A stretch of 52,784 nt of DNA from Eubacterium sp. (GTDB lineage Bacteria; Bacillota; Clostridia; Oscillospirales; Acutalibacteraceae). A program made the position numbers and the translations under genes. The notes below the pieces were generated by a model that was not told the DNA's origin, made no database searches, and saw nothing but the letters and a program-made list of their open reading frames with translations. The stretch lies in assembly GCA_022511185.1 (NCBI GenBank), contig JAFLSA010000003.1, positions 1 to 52,784 on the forward strand. Reading direction: 5' to 3'. This document shows, one piece after another, positions 38,854-48,799 of this stretch (positions are counted from its first letter, which is position 1; each line of letters opens with the position of its first letter).

Positions 38854-40071
38854 TTATTTTTTCAATATCTTTTTTACCCACAAGGGAGTTTTTGCTTTTA
38901 ATTTAGCAGTGTAAAAAGTAATACCGGCCTGATTTTTGAAATATCTATCGAGTGCACTATAGCCGTTTGACTTATAAATTTCCATTATTTCAGCTCTGTT
39001 GCCCTTTGGAACACTCGGCTCTGAAAGCTGTTTGTTTTCAAGTGCAATTTTTTCAAACGTACTTTGATACAGGCTAAGTCCTGTGCCGTATGTGTTGATA
39101 AGCTCGTTGCCCTTTTCGGTGTTTTCAAGCAAACAGCTGATACCCTTTTGGGCATCAAATTCCTTATGACCGCCGTCAAAAAGCTCAGGGTGCTGAGCTT
39201 TAATTCCCCAGAAGTCACCGATAGTTATATCGCCTGTTCTGTCCTTGCTTGCATATTTACATTCATAACAGCAGTCCCTGTAGGTGTTTCCCTGCAAGAA
39301 AAAAGTGTAATATGCATTTTCTCCATATTGAATATACTTGACACTCTTCTTACCGTTCTTTTCACAAACGGCACGGGAAACGAAGGTCAAGCCTCTTTTT
39401 TTATCACGGAAAACAAAATCCTTGACTCTACCGTATTTATCTGAGATAAAGTCAAGATAATCTGAAAACATTTTTCTGCTCGGTACGCCGTGACAAATCA
39501 AATCAATAGTAAACAGGTTATCATATTTTTCACCTAAGAATGAATAAAGCGCGCCCACCTGACAGGGAGTACCTGAAAATAAGACCTTCCTGTTTTCACA
39601 AAGAAGTTTTTTAATCTCTTTGAAAATATCCTTAGTATCACTATGTACGTATTTAGATCCAAGTAATTTTTGAAGATCGTTTAAATTGTCAACAGTTATA
39701 TGGTGAGGTACAAGACTGCCGTCAATACTTTCAAGCGCCGCACCTGCTACAACTCCGCCCTGTTTTAAAAATTCTGTTGCTATTGATGCAAACACACCGC
39801 CTGAAGCAGAATTCATAACGTCTGTGTTTTTTGACACTGCAGCGAAGGCTTCAACGGGATTTTGTGTATCCTTATGAGTGCTTTGATAAGAACAAATATC
39901 CTTGCATTTACCACATTCAACGCATTTGGTCTCATCAATTACGGGGTAGTCAAATCCGTACTCATCGCATTTCATAGTGATAGCATCCGTTTTACAGACG
40001 TTTACACATGCGCCGCAGCCGCAACAATATTCTTTTTTGGGGGCAAGTATGGGCGTTTTCATTTTATTCAC
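38854..40071 (-). CDS. Ferredoxin-FrhB-type protein, copy B
   Basis: CCGCGACVNVCKTDAI, CVECGKCKDICSY, SGGVFASIA, SGTPCQVGALYSFLG, CHGVPSRKMFSDYL, DITIGDFWGI. Confidence 0.9.
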   Translation of the reverse strand: MNKMKTPILAPKKEYCCGCGACVNVCKTDAITMKCDEYGFDYPVIDETKCVECGKCKDICSYQSTHKDTQNPVEAFAAVSKNTDVMNSASGGVFASIATEFLKQGGVVAGAALESIDGSLVPHHITVDNLNDLQKLLGSKYVHSDTKDIFKEIKKLLCENRKVLFSGTPCQVGALYSFLGEKYDNLFTIDLICHGVPSRKMFSDYLDFISDKYGRVKDFVFRDKKRGLTFVSRAVCEKNGKKSVKYIQYGENAYYTFFLQGNTYRDCCYECKYASKDRTGDITIGDFWGIKAQHPELFDGGHKEFDAQKGISCLLENTEKGNELINTYGTGLSLYQSTFEKIALENKQLSEPSVPKGNRAEIMEIYKSNGYSALDRYFKNQAGITFYTAKLKAKTPLWVKKILKK

Positions 40072-41192
40072 CGCGAATCATCAAGCATTTTCTTTAGTAT
40101 TTCTAAAGAATTGATACGCTCCTGTGCAATTTTTTCGTTAGCGTATCTGAAGTCAATTTTATTTTCAATAAAGCTGAAGTCATTAAAGCTGTTAAGTATA
40201 CGATTTGTAAGGCCTGTCAGCTCTAAAATACTTTGATTTCTTGTTTTTGTTTCACCGGGAAGCACGTCAATAAATTGAGTGTTAAAATTAATTGCAAATG
40301 CCGTTCCGTGAAAGGAGTCGGTAATCATATATTTTGCATTTTTTATATAGGATAAAAATTCTCCGACAGTCGGGAGATATACGGCCTTTCCCGATTTGAA
40401 TACCCTATGGAAAAGGGGAGTGAGCCTGATAAGTTTTAAACCGGATTTTTTTGCAAACTGCTTTGCGAAGTTATCCATCTGAGGATTGCTGTGAAGCTGA
40501 TACAAAAGAACGTAGTCATTTTTAATATCATTTTCAATAAGCGTATTCCACTCACCGCTGTCGAGTAAAAGTGTGGGGTCGAGCACCTGACTGACATTAT
40601 ATGTACCAAGACTGCTTATAAGCTCAACTGCACTGTTCTCACGTACTGTCAGCCAGTCATATGTACCAATCAAATTTTTAAGGAATTCCTTATTATCAGT
40701 ATTTATTTTCGTTTTGCCAAAGCTTGCGGCATAGGCAATTTTCTTTTTATTTGCGGGGGCAAAGTCAAGAAAATATGCCGGGTCAATTTCATCGTTTCCA
40801 ATTGTGCCCCAGACCTGATCACTGCCTGTGCAGTAAATGTCCGCATCCGGAGGATTATGTTTTAGCTCTTCAAGTGAGGAATATCTTTTTGCGGTCAATT
40901 TAAGAAGAGCTTTTCTGTATTTTTCAAATTCCTTACCCATTTTTATATATTCGGGTGACTGAATTGATTTATATATAAGTCTTGTTACAGCGTTTTTATT
41001 CCAAGAAGATTTTTTTATTAAAGTGTCTGAGATGTTTCTGTAGTCCTCATCAGTTCTTATGTAGTCGATTATTTCACTCTCGAAGCCTATCTTATCAATT
41101 GCTTTTTGTAAGGCATAAGTCTGCAAAACAGAGCCATAATTTGAAATGGCGTGTCGTGTTATTATGGCAATCTTTTTGTTGTTACTTGACAT
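40068..41192 (-). CDS. Polysaccharide pyruvyl transferase family protein, copy B
   Basis: AISNYGSVLQTYALQKAI, YCTGSDQVWGTIGNDEIDPAYFLDF, AKYMITDSFHGTAFAINF; overlaps copy B FrhB gene by 4 nt. Confidence 0.92.
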   Translation of the reverse strand: MSSNNKKIAIITRHAISNYGSVLQTYALQKAIDKIGFESEIIDYIRTDEDYRNISDTLIKKSSWNKNAVTRLIYKSIQSPEYIKMGKEFEKYRKALLKLTAKRYSSLEELKHNPPDADIYCTGSDQVWGTIGNDEIDPAYFLDFAPANKKKIAYAASFGKTKINTDNKEFLKNLIGTYDWLTVRENSAVELISSLGTYNVSQVLDPTLLLDSGEWNTLIENDIKNDYVLLYQLHSNPQMDNFAKQFAKKSGLKLIRLTPLFHRVFKSGKAVYLPTVGEFLSYIKNAKYMITDSFHGTAFAINFNTQFIDVLPGETKTRNQSILELTGLTNRILNSFNDFSFIENKIDFRYANEKIAQERINSLEILKKMLDDSR

Positions 41193-41209
41193 AATGCATT
41201 TCTTACCCC

Positions 41210-42223
41210 TTACTTAATTTTGATAAGTCTTGTCGGATAAATAAAGAATTCAAGGTATTTTGTTTTATTCATTATAAAGGCGGCAATGGCGGGACCGATA
41301 AAGGTTGCAACAAGTCCTAAAGGAATATGTATATACCACTGATTGATACCTATCTTCATAAGAACTACTCTGATTCCTGCAGCGAAAATTGTGTGCATAA
41401 GGAAAATCGGCAGATTATATTTAATCAAAAATTCAGTGATTTTACCTCTTTTGACGTTACTGTCTGAAAACATCATAAATATACTGATGACAGCAATAAG
41501 CCCAAGTAAAAAGGCAACAGGCTTGCTTGTAAATTCAAAATGATATTTTACTATACTTAACGCAGTGAATATTGAAAAAGCTGCACAGCCTGCAAACAGA
41601 TATGATTTCTTTGGCTTAAATTCATATACACATAGCGCCATACCTAGCACAAACCAAATGGAATTACCCATTATGCCTGTAACAAAATAGGGGAGATTAA
41701 CGCCCGATAAAATATTGGTAACTGTTATTATTTTCAGGGCTAAAGACAAAGCGAGCAGAATGCTGAAGGCCTTTTTATCCTTTAGCGGCGGAATGACTAA
41801 AAACAGGAAGAATAATACGTACAGATACCAGTAGGGTGCTGTGGGCTCAATAAACAAAGTGTAGATCAAGTCGCCTGCTTCGTCATTTACTGCATCACCT
41901 GCCAGTTGTTTCATAAGAACGGTGACAGCAGTAAAAGTGAAATAGGGAACACCAAGCGCCAACAGCTTTTTCAATACAAATGAGGGATATTTATAATTGT
42001 TCTTTTGCTTGATTGAAAAGATATATAAAAAACCGCTGCACATAAAAAACAAATGAACGTGGAAAAGATAAATTGCTTCCTTAAACCATTCTGTCACAGC
42101 GTTATACGGCAAAATTTGGCTTGCGTCCATACTCATTACAAAATGACCGAGAACTACGAGGGCACACGCAAGTGCTTTTATATTATCAACATAATCAACA
42201 CGATTTTCTAATGTCTTATTCAA
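41210..42223 (-). CDS. Acyltransferase family 3 membrane protein
   Basis: VDYVDNIKALACALVVLGHFVMS, AIYLFHVHLFFMCSGFLY; about 10 TM. Confidence 0.9.
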   Translation of the reverse strand: MNKTLENRVDYVDNIKALACALVVLGHFVMSMDASQILPYNAVTEWFKEAIYLFHVHLFFMCSGFLYIFSIKQKNNYKYPSFVLKKLLALGVPYFTFTAVTVLMKQLAGDAVNDEAGDLIYTLFIEPTAPYWYLYVLFFLFLVIPPLKDKKAFSILLALSLALKIITVTNILSGVNLPYFVTGIMGNSIWFVLGMALCVYEFKPKKSYLFAGCAAFSIFTALSIVKYHFEFTSKPVAFLLGLIAVISIFMMFSDSNVKRGKITEFLIKYNLPIFLMHTIFAAGIRVVLMKIGINQWYIHIPLGLVATFIGPAIAAFIMNKTKYLEFFIYPTRLIKIK

Positions 42224-42250
42224 GCCGATTACGCCCCCCCTCGGACTGAT

Positions 42251-43420
42251 TTATTTTTTTATCTGCGCAGCGATGTCTGCATCAACGATTTCCTCGCCGG
42301 TTTTGTCTTTTAACTGTTCTCTTGAAATTTCAGAAAGTCCGTCATTTACAACTGCGTTCATATCGCAGGTGGAGAGCTTGTCAAGCTCCTCCTTAGATAT
42401 CTTGCCGTCACGCAAATCACGGCAGATTTTGTTTTCAAACATAGAATATTTCTGCTCTTTGAAGTAACGTAGGAATTTGTGCTTGATAACCCACATAGCA
42501 GGCTTTTGAATATACTTATGCATAGCAGGGGAGACTGAGCCGATCATCCAGCACTGCCTGTCGCAATTACGTACCTTTTCACGAACCTTATCTGCCTGCG
42601 GACTGTTCCAGAGTGTATCCCAGTCCGTTTCGTTGAGATTGCCCATAACCTCTTTTTCCTTCGTTCCGTTACACGGCATAACGTCGCCGTACGGGTCGAT
42701 GAAAAAGGTGTCAAACGCCATATCACAGGGGAGGAGTCTTTCCTGCCCGTAAATGTAGTTGATAAGGCCATGATTGAAATATGCCCTGAACCATTTTTTA
42801 GGAGAGTTTGATTTGAGAAGCTCGTTAATGAGTTTTTCAAACTCTTTGGCAACCATAGGTCTGTCTTGGATAATATTCTTTGCCTCAACAAAATAAAAGG
42901 AGTTGTGGAGTGATGCCGTAGCAAATTCCATATTCATTTCATCACTGAGCTTGTAAAGATCAACAAGATCCTTTGCATTTGCATCCTGAACAGTCATACC
43001 GAAGCCGACGTCGGGATGATTCATCTCAACAAGCTTTTTAAGTGTGGTGTAACCCTTGTTAAATCCGTCATCAAGTCCGCGAATTGAGTTGTTAGTTTCC
43101 TCAAGACCTTCAATGGAAATTCTTATGCCGACATTCGGGAATTCATTGCAAAGGTCAATGATCCTGTCAGTAAAAAAGCCGTTAGTTGAAATTACGATTC
43201 TATCACTCTTTTTGTAAAGCGCTCTTACAATATCCTTTAAATCCTCACGGATAAAAGGCTCACCGCCGGTGATGTTAGTAAAATACATCGGCGGTAATTT
43301 TTTTATCGTTTCAACCGTTATTTCCTCTTCAGGCCTTGATGGCTTTTTGTATCTGTTACACATATTGCAGCGTGCGTTGCAGCGGTATGTAACTATGACT
43401 GTTCCGTTTAATTTTTTCAT
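42251..43420 (-). CDS. Radical SAM protein with SPASM-like C-terminal Cys region
   Basis: VTYRCNARCNMCNRY (CxxxCxxC), NITGGEPFIREDL, ISIEGLEETNNSIRG, FFIDPYGDVMPCNG, NCDRQCWM. Confidence 0.92.
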   Translation of the reverse strand: MKKLNGTVIVTYRCNARCNMCNRYKKPSRPEEEITVETIKKLPPMYFTNITGGEPFIREDLKDIVRALYKKSDRIVISTNGFFTDRIIDLCNEFPNVGIRISIEGLEETNNSIRGLDDGFNKGYTTLKKLVEMNHPDVGFGMTVQDANAKDLVDLYKLSDEMNMEFATASLHNSFYFVEAKNIIQDRPMVAKEFEKLINELLKSNSPKKWFRAYFNHGLINYIYGQERLLPCDMAFDTFFIDPYGDVMPCNGTKEKEVMGNLNETDWDTLWNSPQADKVREKVRNCDRQCWMIGSVSPAMHKYIQKPAMWVIKHKFLRYFKEQKYSMFENKICRDLRDGKISKEELDKLSTCDMNAVVNDGLSEISREQLKDKTGEEIVDADIAAQIKK

Positions 43421-43434
43421 TGTTTTCTCCGATT

Positions 43435-44127
43435 TTATCTGTTACCGATTATTTTTGCAGGTACTCCGCCGACGATTGAATAATCGGGGACGTCTTTATT
43501 TACAACCGCACCGCCTGCGACGACACAACCCTTTCCGATTTTCACGCCGTCAAGAATTATTGCATCAGCTCCGATCCAGCAGTCCTCACCGATTTCAATT
43601 CCCTGTCTCTGAGCGCCCTGAAGATATATTGGAGTATCTCTGTCGGTAAAAATATGGTTTTCAGAAAACAGCTTAACTCCGGGTCCGAAAATTGTTGAGC
43701 TGCCGATTTTAACCTTACCTCTTACGGATATAAAGGCATTTGCGGCAATGCCGACATCGTCACCGATTTCAAGACTGTCGCCAAGCTCACGGATAACGCC
43801 GGTACATTCAATCATACTGTTTCTTCCGAGTGAAAAATTCTTGCCTATATGTACACCGTTTTTACACAGAGCGTTTATAAAACAGCCGTCCTCAATCGTT
43901 AATCCTGAGCCGCAGACAATATGCTTTTTTGAACGTATTTTTACTCTGCTTCCTATAAAGACCATTCTTCCTGATTTCTTGAAACCAAGACGGCAGAAAA
44001 AGCCTCTGATAAGCATTATCATACGGCTAAAAAGAATACCGAAAAGATCTGACGAGGTGATACTTTCGTCAACGGTATATTCTCTGTGCTTTATTTTACT
44101 TATGATTTTTGAAATAAGCTTAACCAT
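43435..44127 (-). CDS. Hexapeptide-repeat (LbH) acyltransferase
   Basis: [85 protein letters not shown]. Confidence 0.92.
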   Translation of the reverse strand: MVKLISKIISKIKHREYTVDESITSSDLFGILFSRMIMLIRGFFCRLGFKKSGRMVFIGSRVKIRSKKHIVCGSGLTIEDGCFINALCKNGVHIGKNFSLGRNSMIECTGVIRELGDSLEIGDDVGIAANAFISVRGKVKIGSSTIFGPGVKLFSENHIFTDRDTPIYLQGAQRQGIEIGEDCWIGADAIILDGVKIGKGCVVAGGAVVNKDVPDYSIVGGVPAKIIGNR

Positions 44128-44130
44128 TTA

Positions 44131-45339
44131 TTATCCTCTGAGTTTCATTAGACTTTGATAAATTGAAATCAGTTTATCTGAATAATTTTGTATTGTGTTA
44201 GTAGATGCTTTAATACAGCTTTCACTCATTTTGTCAACAAGTGAAGGGTTATTATAGAGTTTAAGTATTTTGATTTTTAAGTCTTCCTTGTCGCCTGCTG
44301 TAAAAATTTCTCCCGTTTCACCGGGAGTAACAAGCTCGGGTGCTCCGCCTAAACGTGAGCAGATAACAGGTGTGCCGAGTGCGGATGATTCAAGAATTGA
44401 CATCGGACAGTTTTCGTTACACTCTGACGGACAGAGAGAAAACGTTGCGTTTCTTATGAGCGTTTTCAGCTCGTCACCTGATTTGAAGCCGACTGCCTCA
44501 ATATTTTTTATGTCTTTGCAAAGGTCGGCCAAGGGCCCTGTTCCTGCAAAAACGAACTGAATATCTTTAAGCTCTCTGCAAGCCTCAATTAAAGTTTTTA
44601 TTCCCTTTTCAACACTCAGTCTGCCGAAATAAAGAACGTATTTTCTGCTTTTATCCTTTGGCGGAAGAACTCCGAAATCCTTGCAGTAATTATGTAAAAC
44701 CGTGGTCTTATCTTCTTTTACACCTGCATTTATTATAACGTCTGCAATAAACTGACTCGGGCAGATATATCGGTCAATAAGATTGTAGGTGTCCTTTTTG
44801 TGGTAGTAATGTGACTCGTATGATGCGATGGCACTCTTTAAAAGTGAGCCGTGAACACATCTGTTTTTTGTGCATTTTATGTATTTTCCGTCAAAGCACT
44901 CTGAACAGATTTTTTCAGTCTGCTCATTGTACATTCTGTGATTAGGGCAGGATATCTGTACGTCGTGAACAGTCTGAACGATTGGAATATTACGCTCTTT
45001 AATAGCATAAATGATTGACGGTGTAAGCTGAAAATTAATATTATTAAGGTGAACTACATCCGGCTTAAAGGAGTCAAGCACCTTGCCGATTTTCTCCTTT
45101 GCCTCTTTTGAATAAATTGTTTTGAGTGAATATTTTATCTTTGAGGTAAAGCCTGCATTTCTGAAATCAACATTATCGGTATAGCAGTCGATTGAATTTG
45201 ACACACACCTATCGACGCTATCCATACCGAAATATTCGACCTGATGACCTGATGATTTTAAATAATCACCAAGACCGAACATATATGTCTCCGCACCGCC
45301 GGCAGGATACAGAAACTTGTTTACCATTAAAATTTTCAT
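44131..45339 (-). CDS. Glycosyltransferase family 4
   Basis: PAGGAETYMFGLGDYL, VLYFGRLSVEKGIKTLIEA, PSECNENCPMSILESSALGTPVI. Confidence 0.93.
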   Translation of the reverse strand: MKILMVNKFLYPAGGAETYMFGLGDYLKSSGHQVEYFGMDSVDRCVSNSIDCYTDNVDFRNAGFTSKIKYSLKTIYSKEAKEKIGKVLDSFKPDVVHLNNINFQLTPSIIYAIKERNIPIVQTVHDVQISCPNHRMYNEQTEKICSECFDGKYIKCTKNRCVHGSLLKSAIASYESHYYHKKDTYNLIDRYICPSQFIADVIINAGVKEDKTTVLHNYCKDFGVLPPKDKSRKYVLYFGRLSVEKGIKTLIEACRELKDIQFVFAGTGPLADLCKDIKNIEAVGFKSGDELKTLIRNATFSLCPSECNENCPMSILESSALGTPVICSRLGGAPELVTPGETGEIFTAGDKEDLKIKILKLYNNPSLVDKMSESCIKASTNTIQNYSDKLISIYQSLMKLRG

Positions 45340-46461
45340 TTATTCACCTTTGTAAAGAGCGTTTGTTTTAGTTACGATATCCGTCCAGTTAAATTTACTG
45401 CAGATATAATCTGAGGAAATTTTTTTGTATTTATCAACGAATTCTTTATTGTCTAAAAGCATTTGCAGTTTTTCCTGCAAGTCCTTCGTGTTTCCTTTTT
45501 CAAATGACACTGCACTGTCACTGCAAACCTCAGTACATTCAGGTATGTCAGACGTCAGACAGCAGTTGCCGTAGCTCATTGCCTCAAGTAAACTCAGCGG
45601 CATACCCTCTAAATCACTTGGCAGGCAGTAAATATATGCGTTTGAATAAAGCTCCTCAAGAGTCTCCCCCTGAACAAAGTCGGTAAAGATAATTCTGTTA
45701 TCGTCTTTTGCAAGCTCTTTAAGTTCATTCATATATTCGCTTGTGTGGCTTGAGCCGCCTGCAATTACAAGCCTTTTATCAGTATCAATTCTTTTATATG
45801 CATTAACGAGATAATGAACTCCCTTTTCAGGAACTATTCTTCCGAGATAAAGGATGTAGCCGTTATTTTCAATTTTAAATTTTTCTTTGATGAGCGAATC
45901 GCCTTTTATTTCAGGCTTTTCAATTCCGTTTGGGATATAAACGGTTTTTCTGCCATATGTGTCGAGAAAATATTCTCGTACGTTTTTTGAAAGTACGATT
46001 ATTTCGTCGGCATATTTTGCGGCAGTTTTTTCACCGAATTTTAAAAACCTGGTTGCAAAGCCGCCCCATTTTGACCTCTGCCAGTCAAGACCGTGAATTG
46101 TAACGATTGTCCTTTTTCCGAACAGCTTTGGTAAAAAACACATTGCAGCAGGACCTTCGGCGTGAATATGTACAACATCGAACTTACTGAGGCTTGCTCT
46201 GAGAATAGCTAAGGCGCTATACACAATTGCATTGAGTGTGCTGTTTTCAAATGTGAAAACGGTTTTAAGCTTAATTCCGTTATACTCTTTGAGCTTTTTT
46301 GTGTTTTCAAATTCTTTTCCCGAAACGTGATGACCCTTGCGGTTATATGCAACGACAGTGTGGCCCCTTTTTACAAGCTCGGTAGAAATCTTATCAACAA
46401 CGATTTCAATTCCGCCTTCGCGTGAAGGTATTCTTTTGTGACCTATCATTGCAATTTTCAT
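45340..46461 (-). CDS. Glycosyltransferase family 4
   Basis: MIGHKRIPSREGGIEIVVDKIS, ILYLGRIVPEKGVHYLVNAY, LPSDLEGMPLSLLEAMSYGN. Confidence 0.93.
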   Translation of the reverse strand: MKIAMIGHKRIPSREGGIEIVVDKISTELVKRGHTVVAYNRKGHHVSGKEFENTKKLKEYNGIKLKTVFTFENSTLNAIVYSALAILRASLSKFDVVHIHAEGPAAMCFLPKLFGKRTIVTIHGLDWQRSKWGGFATRFLKFGEKTAAKYADEIIVLSKNVREYFLDTYGRKTVYIPNGIEKPEIKGDSLIKEKFKIENNGYILYLGRIVPEKGVHYLVNAYKRIDTDKRLVIAGGSSHTSEYMNELKELAKDDNRIIFTDFVQGETLEELYSNAYIYCLPSDLEGMPLSLLEAMSYGNCCLTSDIPECTEVCSDSAVSFEKGNTKDLQEKLQMLLDNKEFVDKYKKISSDYICSKFNWTDIVTKTNALYKGE

Positions 46462-46480
46462 TTCATCACCAAATTAAATA

Positions 46481-47977
46481 CTATTCAGCGCCCTTATGAG
46501 TTAAAACAACACCGACGGTTTTAACTAATATTTCTATATCAAGGCTAAGTGACCAGTTATCAATATATTGGCAGTCGAGCTTAACAACCTCTTCAAAATC
46601 GTTAATATTAGACCTTCCTGACACCTGCCATAATCCCGTAATACCGGGATAGAGTGAAAGCCTTCTTTTATGGTGGCTTTCGTACTGCTCAAACTCGTCA
46701 ACAGTAGGAGGACGCGTGCCCACAAGGCTCATATCACCTTTAAGCACGTTCCAGAACTGCGGCAGCTCGTCAATGCTCATTTTACGAATGAACCTGCCGA
46801 CCTTCGTAATTCTCGGGTCATTGTCCATTTTAAACATAAGGCCGTCCATTTTATTCTGCTCCATAAGAGCTTTCTTTCTTTCCTCAGCATCAGTATACAT
46901 TGAGCGAAGCTTGTAGATATTAAATATTCTGCCGTTTTTTCCGACACGCTGCTGTTTGAAAATCAGCGGACCGGGTGATTCAATTAAGAGCGGAATAGCA
47001 GTAATTAAAATTATCGGCAATGAAATTATAGTGCCTACAAGTCCGCCGATAAAATCAATGGTTCTTTTAAAAAACATCTTTGTCGGGTTATGAACAGTCG
47101 GCGAGAATACTGCCATCGGCACGTCCGCCTTAACGTTACAACTTAGATTATCGAACTTGCTCTCCTCAAGGATTTTTTCAAGTGACGGCACGTTCACATT
47201 GACGACGATGCCCATATCCTCAAGCTCTTCAATAATTTCAGCAAAGCTGCTCAGATTTTCGTAAGGCAGATTGATATAAACTTCATCGAGAGATGCAGTG
47301 CGAATCCAGCCCATAAGATTGTCGGCGTTTGCAACAACAGCAACGCCGTCAATATCACTGATTATTTCAGCAGTTTTAGTCATAACATTTGAGTTATTAA
47401 CGTCTTCTGCTATACGGCGTTTGTAAACACCGTTTTCCAAAACAGTATCGACAAGAGCCACGGCCTTTATATTTTTTGACCAGTCATTTTTTAGCTTGGG
47501 AATAAATTCTCTGCCTCTTTCAACAGTTGTGATAATTCCTGTTATAGTTGCAAATTTGCTCTTAGGCATAGCTTTAATCAGTGTTCGTTTTAAAACGAAT
47601 CTTCCCACACAGGATAAAATAAGGTATCCGATAAATCCGCTGATAAAAAGATATCTTGACTCAGTAATCTCATTTTTTGTAAGCAAAAGTAAGACTGACA
47701 GTAGTCCATAAGTAAACAAACAGTTTCTGACAGCTGATGAAATCTCCATCGGCTTACTTCTCTTGAGCAGATTAATAGGAGAATAAAAGCTAAAGAAAAT
47801 TATGATATATGACAGTAAAACAATGATTATGTAAGAAAACCAACTGCTGCAGTCATAATCAGGAATTCTGTCAATAACGATTGAAAAGAATCCGCAGCAT
47901 ATTAAATTGGATAAAGAGAGTGCAAATAAATCCGTAAAAAACTCAAATCGTTTTTGTATCCGTTTGCGGTTATCCAT
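46481..47977 (-). CDS. Initiating undecaprenyl-phosphate sugar phosphotransferase (polyprenyl PGT)
   Basis: KRTIDFIGGLVGTIISLPIILITAIPLLIESPGPLIFKQQRVGKNGRIFNIYKLRSM, MSIDELPQFWNVLKGDMSLVGTRPPT, PGITGLWQVSGRS. Confidence 0.95.
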   Translation of the reverse strand: MDNRKRIQKRFEFFTDLFALSLSNLICCGFFSIVIDRIPDYDCSSWFSYIIIVLLSYIIIFFSFYSPINLLKRSKPMEISSAVRNCLFTYGLLSVLLLLTKNEITESRYLFISGFIGYLILSCVGRFVLKRTLIKAMPKSKFATITGIITTVERGREFIPKLKNDWSKNIKAVALVDTVLENGVYKRRIAEDVNNSNVMTKTAEIISDIDGVAVVANADNLMGWIRTASLDEVYINLPYENLSSFAEIIEELEDMGIVVNVNVPSLEKILEESKFDNLSCNVKADVPMAVFSPTVHNPTKMFFKRTIDFIGGLVGTIISLPIILITAIPLLIESPGPLIFKQQRVGKNGRIFNIYKLRSMYTDAEERKKALMEQNKMDGLMFKMDNDPRITKVGRFIRKMSIDELPQFWNVLKGDMSLVGTRPPTVDEFEQYESHHKRRLSLYPGITGLWQVSGRSNINDFEEVVKLDCQYIDNWSLSLDIEILVKTVGVVLTHKGAE

Positions 47978-47989
47978 GTAAACACCAAC

Positions 47990-48799
47990 TTATTTGTATC
48001 TGTAGTTATAATTGCTGTAACCGTAATTGTAATTGTAGTTATAGTTGTAATTGTAACGGTATTTTGAACGAGAGTATCCTCTCTTGTAGTAAGAAGAGTA
48101 GCGCTTTCCGGAAGCATTTGTGTCATTTGCAACAAAGCCGACAATCTGTGCGCCGATATGCTTCAGAGAGTTGACTGCCATTCTTACATCCTGTAAATCA
48201 GTTGTTTCAAGCTTAACAACGATGATGTAGCCTGTAGCCTTAGACGCAAAGGCAGTTGAGTCGGTAACAAGATTTACCGGTGGAGTGTCAATAATTACAC
48301 AGTCATAATGTGCCTTAACAAATTCGAGAAGCTTGTCCATACGCGCTGATGAAAGAAGCTCAGCCGGATTAGGAGGAATCTTGCCTGCCGTCAATACGGA
48401 AAGATTCTCAATATCTGTCTTTGAAACGGTGATGCTGTCGGTTAAGCCTGCAAGAATTTCAGAAAGACCGTTTTTAACAGGGATAGAAAACATACGGTGT
48501 ACTGTAGGATTTCGCATATCCGCATCGATAAGAAGCGTTCTTTTACCCATCTGCGCAAATGAAATCGACATATTGATTGAATTTATTGATTTACCGTTGT
48601 TTGCGGTGGGGCTTGTTACAATAAATACGGGGCATTTTTCTCCCTGCTGTGTGAATAAAAGATTTGTTCTGATTGCATTGTAGGCTTCCTTTACAACAAA
48701 AGGAGACTCTGCACAAAGAATTTTCTTTTGGTCATCTCTTGAAAAAGCAGATGCTCTTGACTCTTGTTTTTTCTTTTTTGAATTCTTTTTATTATTCAT
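47990..48799 (-). CDS. CpsD/CapB-family bacterial tyrosine kinase with Tyr-rich tail
   Basis: VTSPTANNGKSINSINMSISFAQMGKRTLLIDADMRNPTVHRMF, VIIDTPPVNLVTDS, C-terminal YNYNYNYNYNYGYSNYNYRYK. Confidence 0.93.
   Translation of the reverse strand: MNNKKNSKKKKQESRASAFSRDDQKKILCAESPFVVKEAYNAIRTNLLFTQQGEKCPVFIVTSPTANNGKSINSINMSISFAQMGKRTLLIDADMRNPTVHRMFSIPVKNGLSEILAGLTDSITVSKTDIENLSVLTAGKIPPNPAELLSSARMDKLLEFVKAHYDCVIIDTPPVNLVTDSTAFASKATGYIIVVKLETTDLQDVRMAVNSLKHIGAQIVGFVANDTNASGKRYSSYYKRGYSRSKYRYNYNYNYNYNYGYSNYNYRYK

Noticed and set aside
47990-48070. Short tandem repeat tract resembling a repeat array
   Set aside because: Not a CRISPR: repeats are 6-nt Tyr-Asn codons in frame within the BY-kinase gene, with no unique spacers
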